Source: Planctomycetota bacterium (GTDB taxonomy: Bacteria; Planctomycetota; Phycisphaerae; Sedimentisphaerales; Anaerobacaceae). From it: DNA of 64,000 nucleotides. The translations under genes and the position numbers were made by a program. The stretch spans positions 35,882 to 99,881 of the forward strand of contig DUZJ01000002.1 of assembly GCA_013349615.1 (NCBI GenBank). The letters run 5' to 3'. The notes beneath the pieces were generated by a model. The model did not search any database, was not told where the DNA came from, and saw only the letters and a program-made list of their open reading frames with translations. Shown piece by piece: positions 28,360 through 35,388 of the stretch (position 1 is the first letter of the stretch; each line of letters starts with the position of its first letter).

Positions 28360-28557
28360 ATGAAGTACATGGTTAAACTTGAGAAGACTGACGAAGGTTA
28401 TGCCGTCTGGTGTCCCGGGTTGCCTGGATGCTAGTCCCAGGGTGCAACTGAAGAAGAGGCGCTCGAAAATATAAAGGACGCTATAGAGACATACCTTGCA
28501 ACAGTCGAGGCACTGCTGAAAGATAAAACCACTCGTTCGGTTGAGGTGGCGGTGTAA
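28360..28557 (+). pseudogene. HicB-family antitoxin with in-frame stop
   Basis: ATG preceded by TAGGAG. The reading MKYMVKLEKTDEGYAVWCPGLPGC then TAG (28432-28434) then SQGATEEEALENIKDAIETY matches the HicB partial RNase H-like fold (canonical LPGC.SQG.T.EEAL.NI..AI) with a nonsense codon at position 25. The frame remains intact for 66 codons, so the mutation is probably recent. It is located between pyrB and pyrC and preceded by attgatt repeats. Confidence 0.8.
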
Positions 28558-28559
28558 TT

Positions 28560-28694
28560 ATGCCAAAACTTCCAGGTGTGTCCCACAGTCACGCTGATGA
28601 TTCTCAACTAACGGATGATGACATCATAGTCAGGTACGAAGAAGGACAAATTGTGGGTATTACCATACTAAATGCAGGCAAAAGAGTCTCTTAA
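28560..28694 (+). CDS. 44-aa chimera: HicA-like N-terminus joined to a DUF2283-like C-terminus
   Basis: It starts three bases after the HicB remnant. The first eight residues, MPKLPGVS, are the hallmark start of HicA toxins. From about residue 20 the sequence DDDIIVRYEEGQIVGITILN resembles the C-terminal half of DUF2283 proteins (toxin-antitoxin-associated). The HicA RNA-binding core, including its catalytic His, is absent. It is probably the scar of a deletion joining two genes and may not be functional. No Shine-Dalgarno is present; translation could be coupled to the upstream frame. Confidence 0.5.
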   Translation: MPKLPGVSHSHADDSQLTDDDIIVRYEEGQIVGITILNAGKRVS

Positions 28695-28728
28695 TAGCCA
28701 GCAGCAGAATGGAATTGATTATTTCAAT

Positions 28729-30006
28729 ATGAGCTCTGAATTATTAATAAAGAATGGCCGGGTTATAGACCCTGCAAACGGCGTCGATACAGAATGTGAT
28801 GTGCTTATCGCCGATGGCAACATTGCAGCGGTCGGTAAAATTCAAAAACCGGTGCAGAACATTATCGATGCCGCCGACAAACTGGTAACACCAGGTTTAA
28901 TTGACATCCACGTCCACTTTCGCGAGCCTGGTGACGAAGAGGAAGAAACGATAGCAAGCGGCTCATCAGCAGCGGTGGCAGCCGGCTTTACTTCCGTTGT
29001 CTGTATGCCGAATACCAAACCGCCTATTGAGAATGAAACGGATGTCGAGTATATTCATCGAAAGGCAAGGCAAGCAAGAAAAACACACGTTTATACAATG
29101 GGGGCTATTACGAAAAAAAGAGAAGGCGTCGAGCTTGCAGAGATGGGGTTTATGGCAGAGGCCGGCGCGGTCGGTTTTACAGATGACGGCAGGGGAGTGC
29201 AGGACCAGTCGGTTATGTTGCGAGCACTAAAATACGCCGATATGTTTGACGTGATTGTAGCTCAGCATTGTCAGGATAATGGTTTTGCCGGCAATGGCGT
29301 AATGAACGCTGGTTACTATTCGACGATATTGGGATTACCAGGTATAGACCCGTTGGCTGAAGAGGCTATGCTGTGGCGCGATATTCAGCTTGTTAAAAAG
29401 ACAAATGTTCGCTATCACGCCCTGCACATATCGACATCAGGGTCAGTTGAGCTAATAAGGGCTGCCAAAAAAGATTCTTTGCCGATTACCTGCGAGGTTA
29501 CACCGCATCATTTGCTATTAACCGATGAGTGTTGTGCCGAATACGACACCAATTACAAGGTGAATCCGCCTTTGCGCTCAGCCAAAGACATCGAGGCCCT
29601 AAAAGAGGCTATTGCCGAAGAGCTGATTGACGCCCTTGTCACAGACCACGCGCCGCACTTACAGAGTGAAAAGGAGCTCGAATTTTTGGCTGCTCCGTTT
29701 GGTATAGCTTCTCTGGAATGCGCTTTGTCTCTTTACGTCAAGGCGTTAATAGAGCCGGGAATTCTGGACTGGCCCGCACTTATCCGATTGATGGCCGAAA
29801 AGCCGGCCAAGATAATCGGCGTTGATAAGGGTACACTTGGGGTAGGCAGGCAGGCCGACGTTACTATTATCGACCCAAAGGCCGAGTATGAAATTGACGT
29901 GAATAAATTCCGCTCTAAAAGCAGAAATTGCCCATATCACGGCTGGAAAGTTACCGGCAAGGTCGAAAAAACAATCGTCGGCGGGGAAATAAGATTTGAA
30001 GCTTAA
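28729..30006 (+). CDS. pyrC: Dihydroorotase (class I)
   Basis: Cyclises carbamoyl-aspartate to dihydroorotate. Amidohydrolase motifs: DIHVHFREPGDEEEET near residue 50 (metal-binding HxH), GAVGFTDDGRGV (Asp bridging position of class I enzymes), TCEVTPHHLLLTDE and LVTDHAPHLQSEKE (metal His and catalytic Asp). The C-terminal YHGWKVTGKVEKTIVGG strand is typical. I prefer ATG 28729 (MSSELLIKNGRV) over the listed start 19 codons upstream, because the family begins with LLIKNGRVIDP and the upstream part overlaps the chimeric ORF. Confidence 0.94.
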   Translation: MSSELLIKNGRVIDPANGVDTECDVLIADGNIAAVGKIQKPVQNIIDAADKLVTPGLIDIHVHFREPGDEEEETIASGSSAAVAAGFTSVVCMPNTKPPIENETDVEYIHRKARQARKTHVYTMGAITKKREGVELAEMGFMAEAGAVGFTDDGRGVQDQSVMLRALKYADMFDVIVAQHCQDNGFAGNGVMNAGYYSTILGLPGIDPLAEEAMLWRDIQLVKKTNVRYHALHISTSGSVELIRAAKKDSLPITCEVTPHHLLLTDECCAEYDTNYKVNPPLRSAKDIEALKEAIAEELIDALVTDHAPHLQSEKELEFLAAPFGIASLECALSLYVKALIEPGILDWPALIRLMAEKPAKIIGVDKGTLGVGRQADVTIIDPKAEYEIDVNKFRSKSRNCPYHGWKVTGKVEKTIVGGEIRFEA

Positions 30007-30046
30007 AATCCAATAGTGGGTAGTTCGAAGTGATGGGTTTTTGTAG

Positions 30047-30074
30047 ACAACGAACTACGAACAACGAACTACGA
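30047..30074 (+). repeat. Two perfect 14-bp direct repeats before the NYN gene
   Basis: acaacgaactacga occurs twice in tandem immediately upstream of ATG 30078. Similar 'tacgaaatacga' stretches occur at 63530-63560, so this belongs to a low-complexity intergenic repeat style in this genome. Confidence 0.7.
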
Positions 30075-30077
30075 GCT

Positions 30078-30554
30078 ATGATTATTATTGACGGTCATAA
30101 TCTGCTGCATTCAATTGTAAAAATAGAGCACGAGTCTGGTCCGATTAGCGACATTCAATTGTGCTGGGTTATAAGCAGGTACTTAAAGGTGGTCGGCGAA
30201 AAAGGCGAAATTGTTTTTGATGGGACTGGGCCGCGAGACAAAAGCCAATTCGATAACATAGCTAATCTTGAGGTTTTCTTTGCCGGCTTAGGCAGCGATG
30301 CCGACACCGTAATCGAGAACAAGATAAGAGCAAACACTGCACCCAAAAGATTATCAATAGTTAGCAGCGACCGAAGACTGCGAGATGCAGCCCGGACAAG
30401 AAAAGCGACGGCGTTAAAATCAGATGTTTTCTGGGACAATCTGCAGAAGCAGTTAAGGCGAAAAAAACCGGTAAAAGAGCCGGAAGCCAAACGCATGGGA
30501 CTAAGTGAGAGCGAAACCAAGCAATGGCTTGAGTTTTTTGGCATCGAGCAGTAA
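30078..30554 (+). CDS. YacP-like NYN-domain protein (putative ribonuclease)
   Basis: 158 residues from MIIIDGHNLLHSI. The N-terminal IIIDGHNLL and the downstream GEIVFDGTGP, AGLGSDADTVIENKI and IVSSDRRLRDAARTRKA carry the acidic residues of the PIN/NYN fold found in YacP/Rae1-type RNases. The basic linker LRRKKPVKEPEAKR may bind RNA. The start is ATG 30078, directly after the 14-bp repeats. It is last in the pyr group, 71 nt after pyrC. Ribonuclease activity is inferred from the family. Confidence 0.8.
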   Translation: MIIIDGHNLLHSIVKIEHESGPISDIQLCWVISRYLKVVGEKGEIVFDGTGPRDKSQFDNIANLEVFFAGLGSDADTVIENKIRANTAPKRLSIVSSDRRLRDAARTRKATALKSDVFWDNLQKQLRRKKPVKEPEAKRMGLSESETKQWLEFFGIEQ

Positions 30555-30601
30555 TTGTGCACGTTCATCAATTCCAATTCTTAATTCCGGCAAAATTTAC
30601 A

Positions 30602-30630
30602 TTGCCTAACGCAGAAAAAAGTTGTATAAA
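30602..30630 (+). promoter_or_regulatory. Sigma70-type promoter of nifJ
   Basis: TTGCCT and TATAAA with a 17-bp spacer, followed by a leader of about 140 nt before ATG 30777. TTGCCT is the same -35 hexamer as in the pyr promoter. Confidence 0.65.
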
Positions 30631-30776
30631 TGGCGCTTCCAAGCTCGTTGGTGGAATCGCCGAGCTGATATTACAGTCTGTTAGAGGGCATTAAAAACGC
30701 GGTTTTAACGTTCTGCTGGTCGAGCCAATGGCGTTATTTATGGTAATTGTGGTTTCTTAGTTAAAATGGAGAATTT

Positions 30777-33700
30777 ATGGAGCGCAAAATCGTTACAATC
30801 GACGGCAATACAGCAGCATCATACGTTGCCCACGCCACAAATGAAGTGATCGCAATATATCCAATAACCCCGAGTTCAGTTATGGGAGAAATCGCCGATG
30901 CAAGGACAGCCAAAGGCGAGCCAAACATCTGGGGGACGATTCCTTCGGTTACAGAGATGCAGTCGGAAGGCGGTGCGTCGGCAGCGGTACACGGGGCACT
31001 GGCTACAGGTGCTTTGACGACTACTTTCACGGCTTCGCAAGGGCTTTTGCTGATGATTCCAAGTATGTATAAGATTGCCGGCGAGTTGCTGCCCACGGTC
31101 TTTCACATAACAGCTCGCTCATTAGCCTGTCAGGCACTTTCAATATTCGGCGACCATTCTGATGTCATGACATGTCGCGAGACCGGCTTTGGCATGATTT
31201 GTTCGTGTAACGTTCAAGAGGTAATGGATTTTGCGCTTATCGCCCAGCAGTCAACGCTTGCCTCGCGAGTGCCTTTTTTACATTTCTTTGATGGTTTTAG
31301 AACCAGCCATGAGGTTCAGAAGGTTGAGCAGCTATCATTCGATGATATGCGTGCGATAATTGATGAAACATTAGTCGCTCAAAATAAAGTCAGGGCACTA
31401 TGCCCCGACAAACCTATGATTAGCGGCACTGCGCAAAATCCCGATGTTTTCTTTCAAGGCAGGGAAACGGTGAATAAATATTATTTAGCCATTCCGCAGA
31501 TTGTTCAGGACACGATGGACAAATTCGGCAAACTGGTTGGGCGCAGCTATCATTTGTTTGATTACGTCGGTGCCGATGATGCGGAGAAAGTTATTGTTAT
31601 TATGGGTTCGGCGGCCGACACCGCCCACGAGACGGCTGAGTTCCTGGCGTCTAAAGGTGAAAAAGTCGGCGTGGTGAAAGTCCGACTTTATAGGCCATTT
31701 AGCGTCAAGCACTTTGTCGATTGCCTGCCCAAAAGCGTTAAGAAAATCGCAGTATTAGACAGAACAAAAGAACCCGGTTCTCTCGGCGAGCCGTTATATT
31801 TGGATATTCGCACTGCTGTCGGTGAGGCGATGGCCGATGGGCAAACAGCTTTTGAAAAATATCCTGTAATTGTCGGGGGACGATACGGATTAGGCTCGAA
31901 GGAATTCACGCCGGCTATGGTGAAAGCTGTTTTTGATAATCTCGATGCTGCAAAGCCAAAAAATCATTTTACAGTAGGCATCATTGACGACATAACGAAT
32001 ACCAGTCTGGACGTCGATGAATCCTTTGAGATTTCCAGGGGGGGGCTTCTCTCGGGGATGTTTTATGGTCTTGGCTCTGACGGGACAGTAGGAGCAAATA
32101 AAAACTCTATAAAAATCATCGGCGAAACAACCGATAATTACGCACAGGGCTACTTTGTTTATGATTCGAGAAAGGCCGGTGCTATCACTACATCTCATCT
32201 GCGGTTTGGCGAACAGATGATTCGCAGACCTTACCTTGTAGAAAAGGCTGATTTTATCGCATGCCATAATCCAAGCTTCCTGGAAAAGTATGATATGCTA
32301 TCATCGGCGCGTGAGGGTGCAACGTTTTTGCTGACTACCAGCTATACTAAGGACAAGGTATGGGACACTCTGCCGAAGGAGGTGCAAAAGCAGGTAATCG
32401 AAAAGAAGCTGAAGTTCTACATCATTGATGCGATTGCGCTTGCCCAGGAGATAGGCCTGGGTCCGAGAATCAATGTCATTATGCAAACCGCCTTTTTCAA
32501 AATCAGCAACGTTCTTCCTATTGAGACGGCCGTCAATGCCATTAAAGATGCCATCAAGAAAAGTTATGGAAAGAAGGGACAAAAAGTTGTTGAAATGAAC
32601 AACGCAGCTGTCGATGGTGCCCTTGAAAGAATTTATGAAGTTGATGTTCCTGACAAGGTAACAAGTAAGATAAAGATGCGGCCGCCGGTCCCGGAAGATG
32701 CTCCGGATTTTGTCAAAGAAGTTACCGCAGAAATGATAGCGCTTCGTGGAGATAAGCTGCCTGTCAGCAAGATGCCGGTCGACGGTAAGTTTCCGACCGG
32801 CACGACCCAATATGAAAAACGCAATATCGCTGTTAATATACCGGTTTGGGAACCCGACATTTGCATTCAGTGCGGCAGATGTTCTTTGCTTTGTCCCCAC
32901 GCCGCAATTAGACTAAAGGTGTACGATGAAAAGTATCTCAAAGATGCTCCGGCGACATTCAAAAACGCCGATGCAAAAGGAAAAGACTTCGCCGGTATGA
33001 AATGCACGGTTCAGGTAGCTCCGGAAGACTGTACGGGCTGCGGGGCGTGTGTCCTTAATTGTCCTGTCGAAGAAAAAGACGAAAACAAGCAGCCAACAGG
33101 CCGGAAGGCAATTAATATGGTTCGGCAGGAGCCGCTTCGCAGACCCGAGCGCGAGAACTATGAATACTTTTTGTCGATTTCAAATACTGACCCGAAACTT
33201 TTCAAAGCTGATACTGTGAAGGGAAGCCAATTAATTCAGCCTTTGTTCGAATATTCCGGTGCTTGTGCCGGCTGCGGAGAAACACCTTATGTGAAGCTGC
33301 TGACACAGCTTTTCGGAGACAGGGCCATGATTGGCAACGCAACGGGCTGCTCGTCGATCTACGGCGGCAATCTGCCTACGACACCGTATACAAAGAGGTC
33401 GGACGGCAGGGGGCCGACATGGAGTAATAGTCTGTTCGAGGACACCGCTGAGTTTGCAATGGGTATGCGTCTGACAGTTGACAAATTCAAAGAGCGTGCT
33501 CTCGACCTACTGGCTAAGGTAGCAACAGCCGGCTGCGTTGACGCCAAACTGGCGGAGGAAATCCGAACGGCGATGTTGGCCGACGACCCGCAACAAAGCG
33601 CCATTGAACAGCAGAGGGCCCGCGTAGAAAAGCTCAAAGAGCAGTGCAGAAAGAGTAATTGCGCAGATTGCAATCGATTGTTAGACGTCGCCGACTATCT

Positions 33701-34376
33701 TGTGCGCAAATCAGTTTGGGGCCTCGGTGGTGACGGATGGGCTTACGATATCGGGTACGGAGGGTTGGACCACGTCCTGGCAAGTGGAGTCGATGTCAAC
33801 CTGCTCGTTTTGGATACGGAGGTCTATTCCAATACAGGCGGCCAGATGTCGAAGTCGACACCAAGAGCAGCGGTTGCTAAATTCGCGGCAGCGGGAAAAC
33901 CAAGACCCAAGAAAGACCTCGGACTCCTGGCCATGACTTATGGCAATATTTACGTCGCCAAGGTCGCAATTGGTGCAAATCCCAATCAGACGGTAAAGGC
34001 ATTTGTCGAGGCTGAAGGCTACCCGGGGCCTTCACTTATAATTGCCTATTCGCACTGTATCGCCCACGGCTACAACCTGGTCAAAGGCTATGACCATCAG
34101 AAACAGGCAGTCAACTGCGGTCACTGGCCTTTGTACAGATTCAATCCGCAACTTAAGGACCAGAGCAAAAATCCACTGCAGCTTGATTCGAAAGCTCCTA
34201 CGCTCGACTTTGAAGAATATGCTTACGGCGAGAATCGTTATCGAACACTAAAGCAATCGAAGCCGGAAGCAGCGGCGGAATTGCTCAAACTTGCCAGAAA
34301 AGACGTGGCTGATAGATACGCTTTGATGGAGCAGCTTGCGAAATTGCCCTGCGGCCAGAACCAGCACCTGCTTTGA
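30777..34376 (+). CDS. nifJ: Pyruvate:ferredoxin (flavodoxin) oxidoreductase
   Basis: Oxidatively decarboxylates pyruvate to acetyl-CoA and CO2 with reduced ferredoxin, a central anaerobic reaction. The single 1199-aa chain carries all domains in order: domain I with YPITPSSVMGEIAD and TASQGLLLMIP, domain II and the gamma-type domain (GGLLSGMFYGLGSDGTVGANKNSIKII), two [4Fe-4S] motifs CIQCGRCSLLCP and CTGCGACVLNCP, a proximal-cluster CAGCGETPY segment, and the TPP-binding GGDGWAYDIGYGGLDHVL and SNTGGQMSKSTP. The length matches homodimeric enzymes. It is monocistronic behind its own promoter. Its presence supports a fermentative or anaerobic lifestyle. Confidence 0.96.
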   Translation: MERKIVTIDGNTAASYVAHATNEVIAIYPITPSSVMGEIADARTAKGEPNIWGTIPSVTEMQSEGGASAAVHGALATGALTTTFTASQGLLLMIPSMYKIAGELLPTVFHITARSLACQALSIFGDHSDVMTCRETGFGMICSCNVQEVMDFALIAQQSTLASRVPFLHFFDGFRTSHEVQKVEQLSFDDMRAIIDETLVAQNKVRALCPDKPMISGTAQNPDVFFQGRETVNKYYLAIPQIVQDTMDKFGKLVGRSYHLFDYVGADDAEKVIVIMGSAADTAHETAEFLASKGEKVGVVKVRLYRPFSVKHFVDCLPKSVKKIAVLDRTKEPGSLGEPLYLDIRTAVGEAMADGQTAFEKYPVIVGGRYGLGSKEFTPAMVKAVFDNLDAAKPKNHFTVGIIDDITNTSLDVDESFEISRGGLLSGMFYGLGSDGTVGANKNSIKIIGETTDNYAQGYFVYDSRKAGAITTSHLRFGEQMIRRPYLVEKADFIACHNPSFLEKYDMLSSAREGATFLLTTSYTKDKVWDTLPKEVQKQVIEKKLKFYIIDAIALAQEIGLGPRINVIMQTAFFKISNVLPIETAVNAIKDAIKKSYGKKGQKVVEMNNAAVDGALERIYEVDVPDKVTSKIKMRPPVPEDAPDFVKEVTAEMIALRGDKLPVSKMPVDGKFPTGTTQYEKRNIAVNIPVWEPDICIQCGRCSLLCPHAAIRLKVYDEKYLKDAPATFKNADAKGKDFAGMKCTVQVAPEDCTGCGACVLNCPVEEKDENKQPTGRKAINMVRQEPLRRPERENYEYFLSISNTDPKLFKADTVKGSQLIQPLFEYSGACAGCGETPYVKLLTQLFGDRAMIGNATGCSSIYGGNLPTTPYTKRSDGRGPTWSNSLFEDTAEFAMGMRLTVDKFKERALDLLAKVATAGCVDAKLAEEIRTAMLADDPQQSAIEQQRARVEKLKEQCRKSNCADCNRLLDVADYLVRKSVWGLGGDGWAYDIGYGGLDHVLASGVDVNLLVLDTEVYSNTGGQMSKSTPRAAVAKFAAAGKPRPKKDLGLLAMTYGNIYVAKVAIGANPNQTVKAFVEAEGYPGPSLIIAYSHCIAHGYNLVKGYDHQKQAVNCGHWPLYRFNPQLKDQSKNPLQLDSKAPTLDFEEYAYGENRYRTLKQSKPEAAAELLKLARKDVADRYALMEQLAKLPCGQNQHLL

Positions 34377-34412
34377 GAACTAATGAAGCAGGGTGTTTGA
34401 TATTAGTTTGGT

Positions 34413-34462
34413 GTGGCATCGGCTTCCAGCCGATGTAAACACGGCCAGGATGGCCGTGCCAC
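34413..34462 (-). repeat. 50-bp double-hairpin element, copy A
   Basis: Read on the minus strand it is GTGG, then hairpin CACGGCCA-tcc-TGGCCGTG, then linker TTTA, then hairpin CATCGGCT-gga-AGCCGATG, then CCAC closing on GTGG. Copy B at 38460-38509 is in the opposite orientation and differs at five positions: three in loop or linker and two that form a compensatory C-G to G-C swap in the second stem. The element lies between nifJ and the poly-Q lipoprotein. Confidence 0.85.
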
Positions 34463-34486
34463 GTAATTATTATATGGGGACACAAA

Positions 34487-35293
34487 ATGTTTAATCGGGA
34501 TTCGGCGACAATTTTGCTGGTTGTTGTGACATTTTTCATCGTCACAGGCTGTGAGCAGCAACAGCAGCAACAGCAGCAACAGCAGCAGCAGCAGCAGCAG
34601 AAAGAGGAACTGTCACCTCATATACCTGCTTATTTAACAACAGCAGTCGAGAAGGCTGGAGGACTGGAGGCCTGGGACAGAACGATAAAGCTCGATTCTG
34701 ATTGCGTGGTAACTTTCTATCAGCCGGATGGTAGTTTCAACCTCACAAAGCAGCACCACGAGATTTACCCGTGGTCACATTTAATTCGGATTTCAGCTCA
34801 GGAGCCACAAGGTAATCTCTTTGTGGAATTTTCGCAGGATGGGATAATGGTAATAGAAGGAACAAAGCAGGAGGATTTCGGAGCCAATGGCCTTGGAGCT
34901 GAGGATTTTGCAAAAGCGATACTGGATATCACAACGGCACCGGTTCAGCTTTTGCAGTGTAAGGCCGGCCTTATGAGGGCTTCGTCGGCGGTCCGCATAG
35001 AAGGACGATGGGTATATCGGATTGACCAAGTCGACGATAAAACCGGCAGTGAGCCATATTGGCCTAACCGTGTTTTCTATCAGAACATTGACAGCTCGTT
35101 AGTCGATATGGTTTGGTTTACAGGTATTGACAGGGGCACATTTTTGGCCGTTCGCGGCTATTACTATCGCGAAGTTGAAAAAGGCGGTGTTGTTGTTCCT
35201 GCCAAGATAGAGATTTTTACGACAGATGTCCAGGGCGTTATACAGCATCGCCTGGTGAAAATAGATTATCACCAGTTTAAAACCACCAAATAG
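34487..35293 (+). CDS. Lipoprotein with poly-glutamine tract
   Basis: 268 residues. A lipoprotein signal with lipobox VTGC near residue 22 is followed at once by Glu and 15 consecutive Gln, encoded by a CAG/CAA tract, then a globular domain (from about residue 45). The globular domain (AVEKAGGLEAWDRTIKL..., TFYQPDGSFNLTKQHHEIYPWSHLIRIS, GRWVYRIDQVD) looks like an outer-membrane lipoprotein-sorting or LolA/LolB-type beta fold, but I do not recognise a named family. Start ATG 34487 has GGGGAC upstream. It is monocistronic, between the hairpin element and a convergent gene. The Gln run may act as a length-variable tether between the lipid anchor and the domain. Confidence 0.8.
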   Translation: MFNRDSATILLVVVTFFIVTGCEQQQQQQQQQQQQQQQKEELSPHIPAYLTTAVEKAGGLEAWDRTIKLDSDCVVTFYQPDGSFNLTKQHHEIYPWSHLIRISAQEPQGNLFVEFSQDGIMVIEGTKQEDFGANGLGAEDFAKAILDITTAPVQLLQCKAGLMRASSAVRIEGRWVYRIDQVDDKTGSEPYWPNRVFYQNIDSSLVDMVWFTGIDRGTFLAVRGYYYREVEKGGVVVPAKIEIFTTDVQGVIQHRLVKIDYHQFKTTK

Positions 35294-35388
35294 GTGACAA
35301 AGAACCGGGCTTTACTGTCCACTGCACCGGCAGATACTTTAGCTTAACTTTCTGCCATTACTTTGTTGCTTCTGCCGAGCCGCGGCCC

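Noticed and set aside
32301-32900. 199-aa minus-strand ORF inside nifJ
   Set aside because: Shadow of a conserved gene with diagnostic motifs on the other strand.
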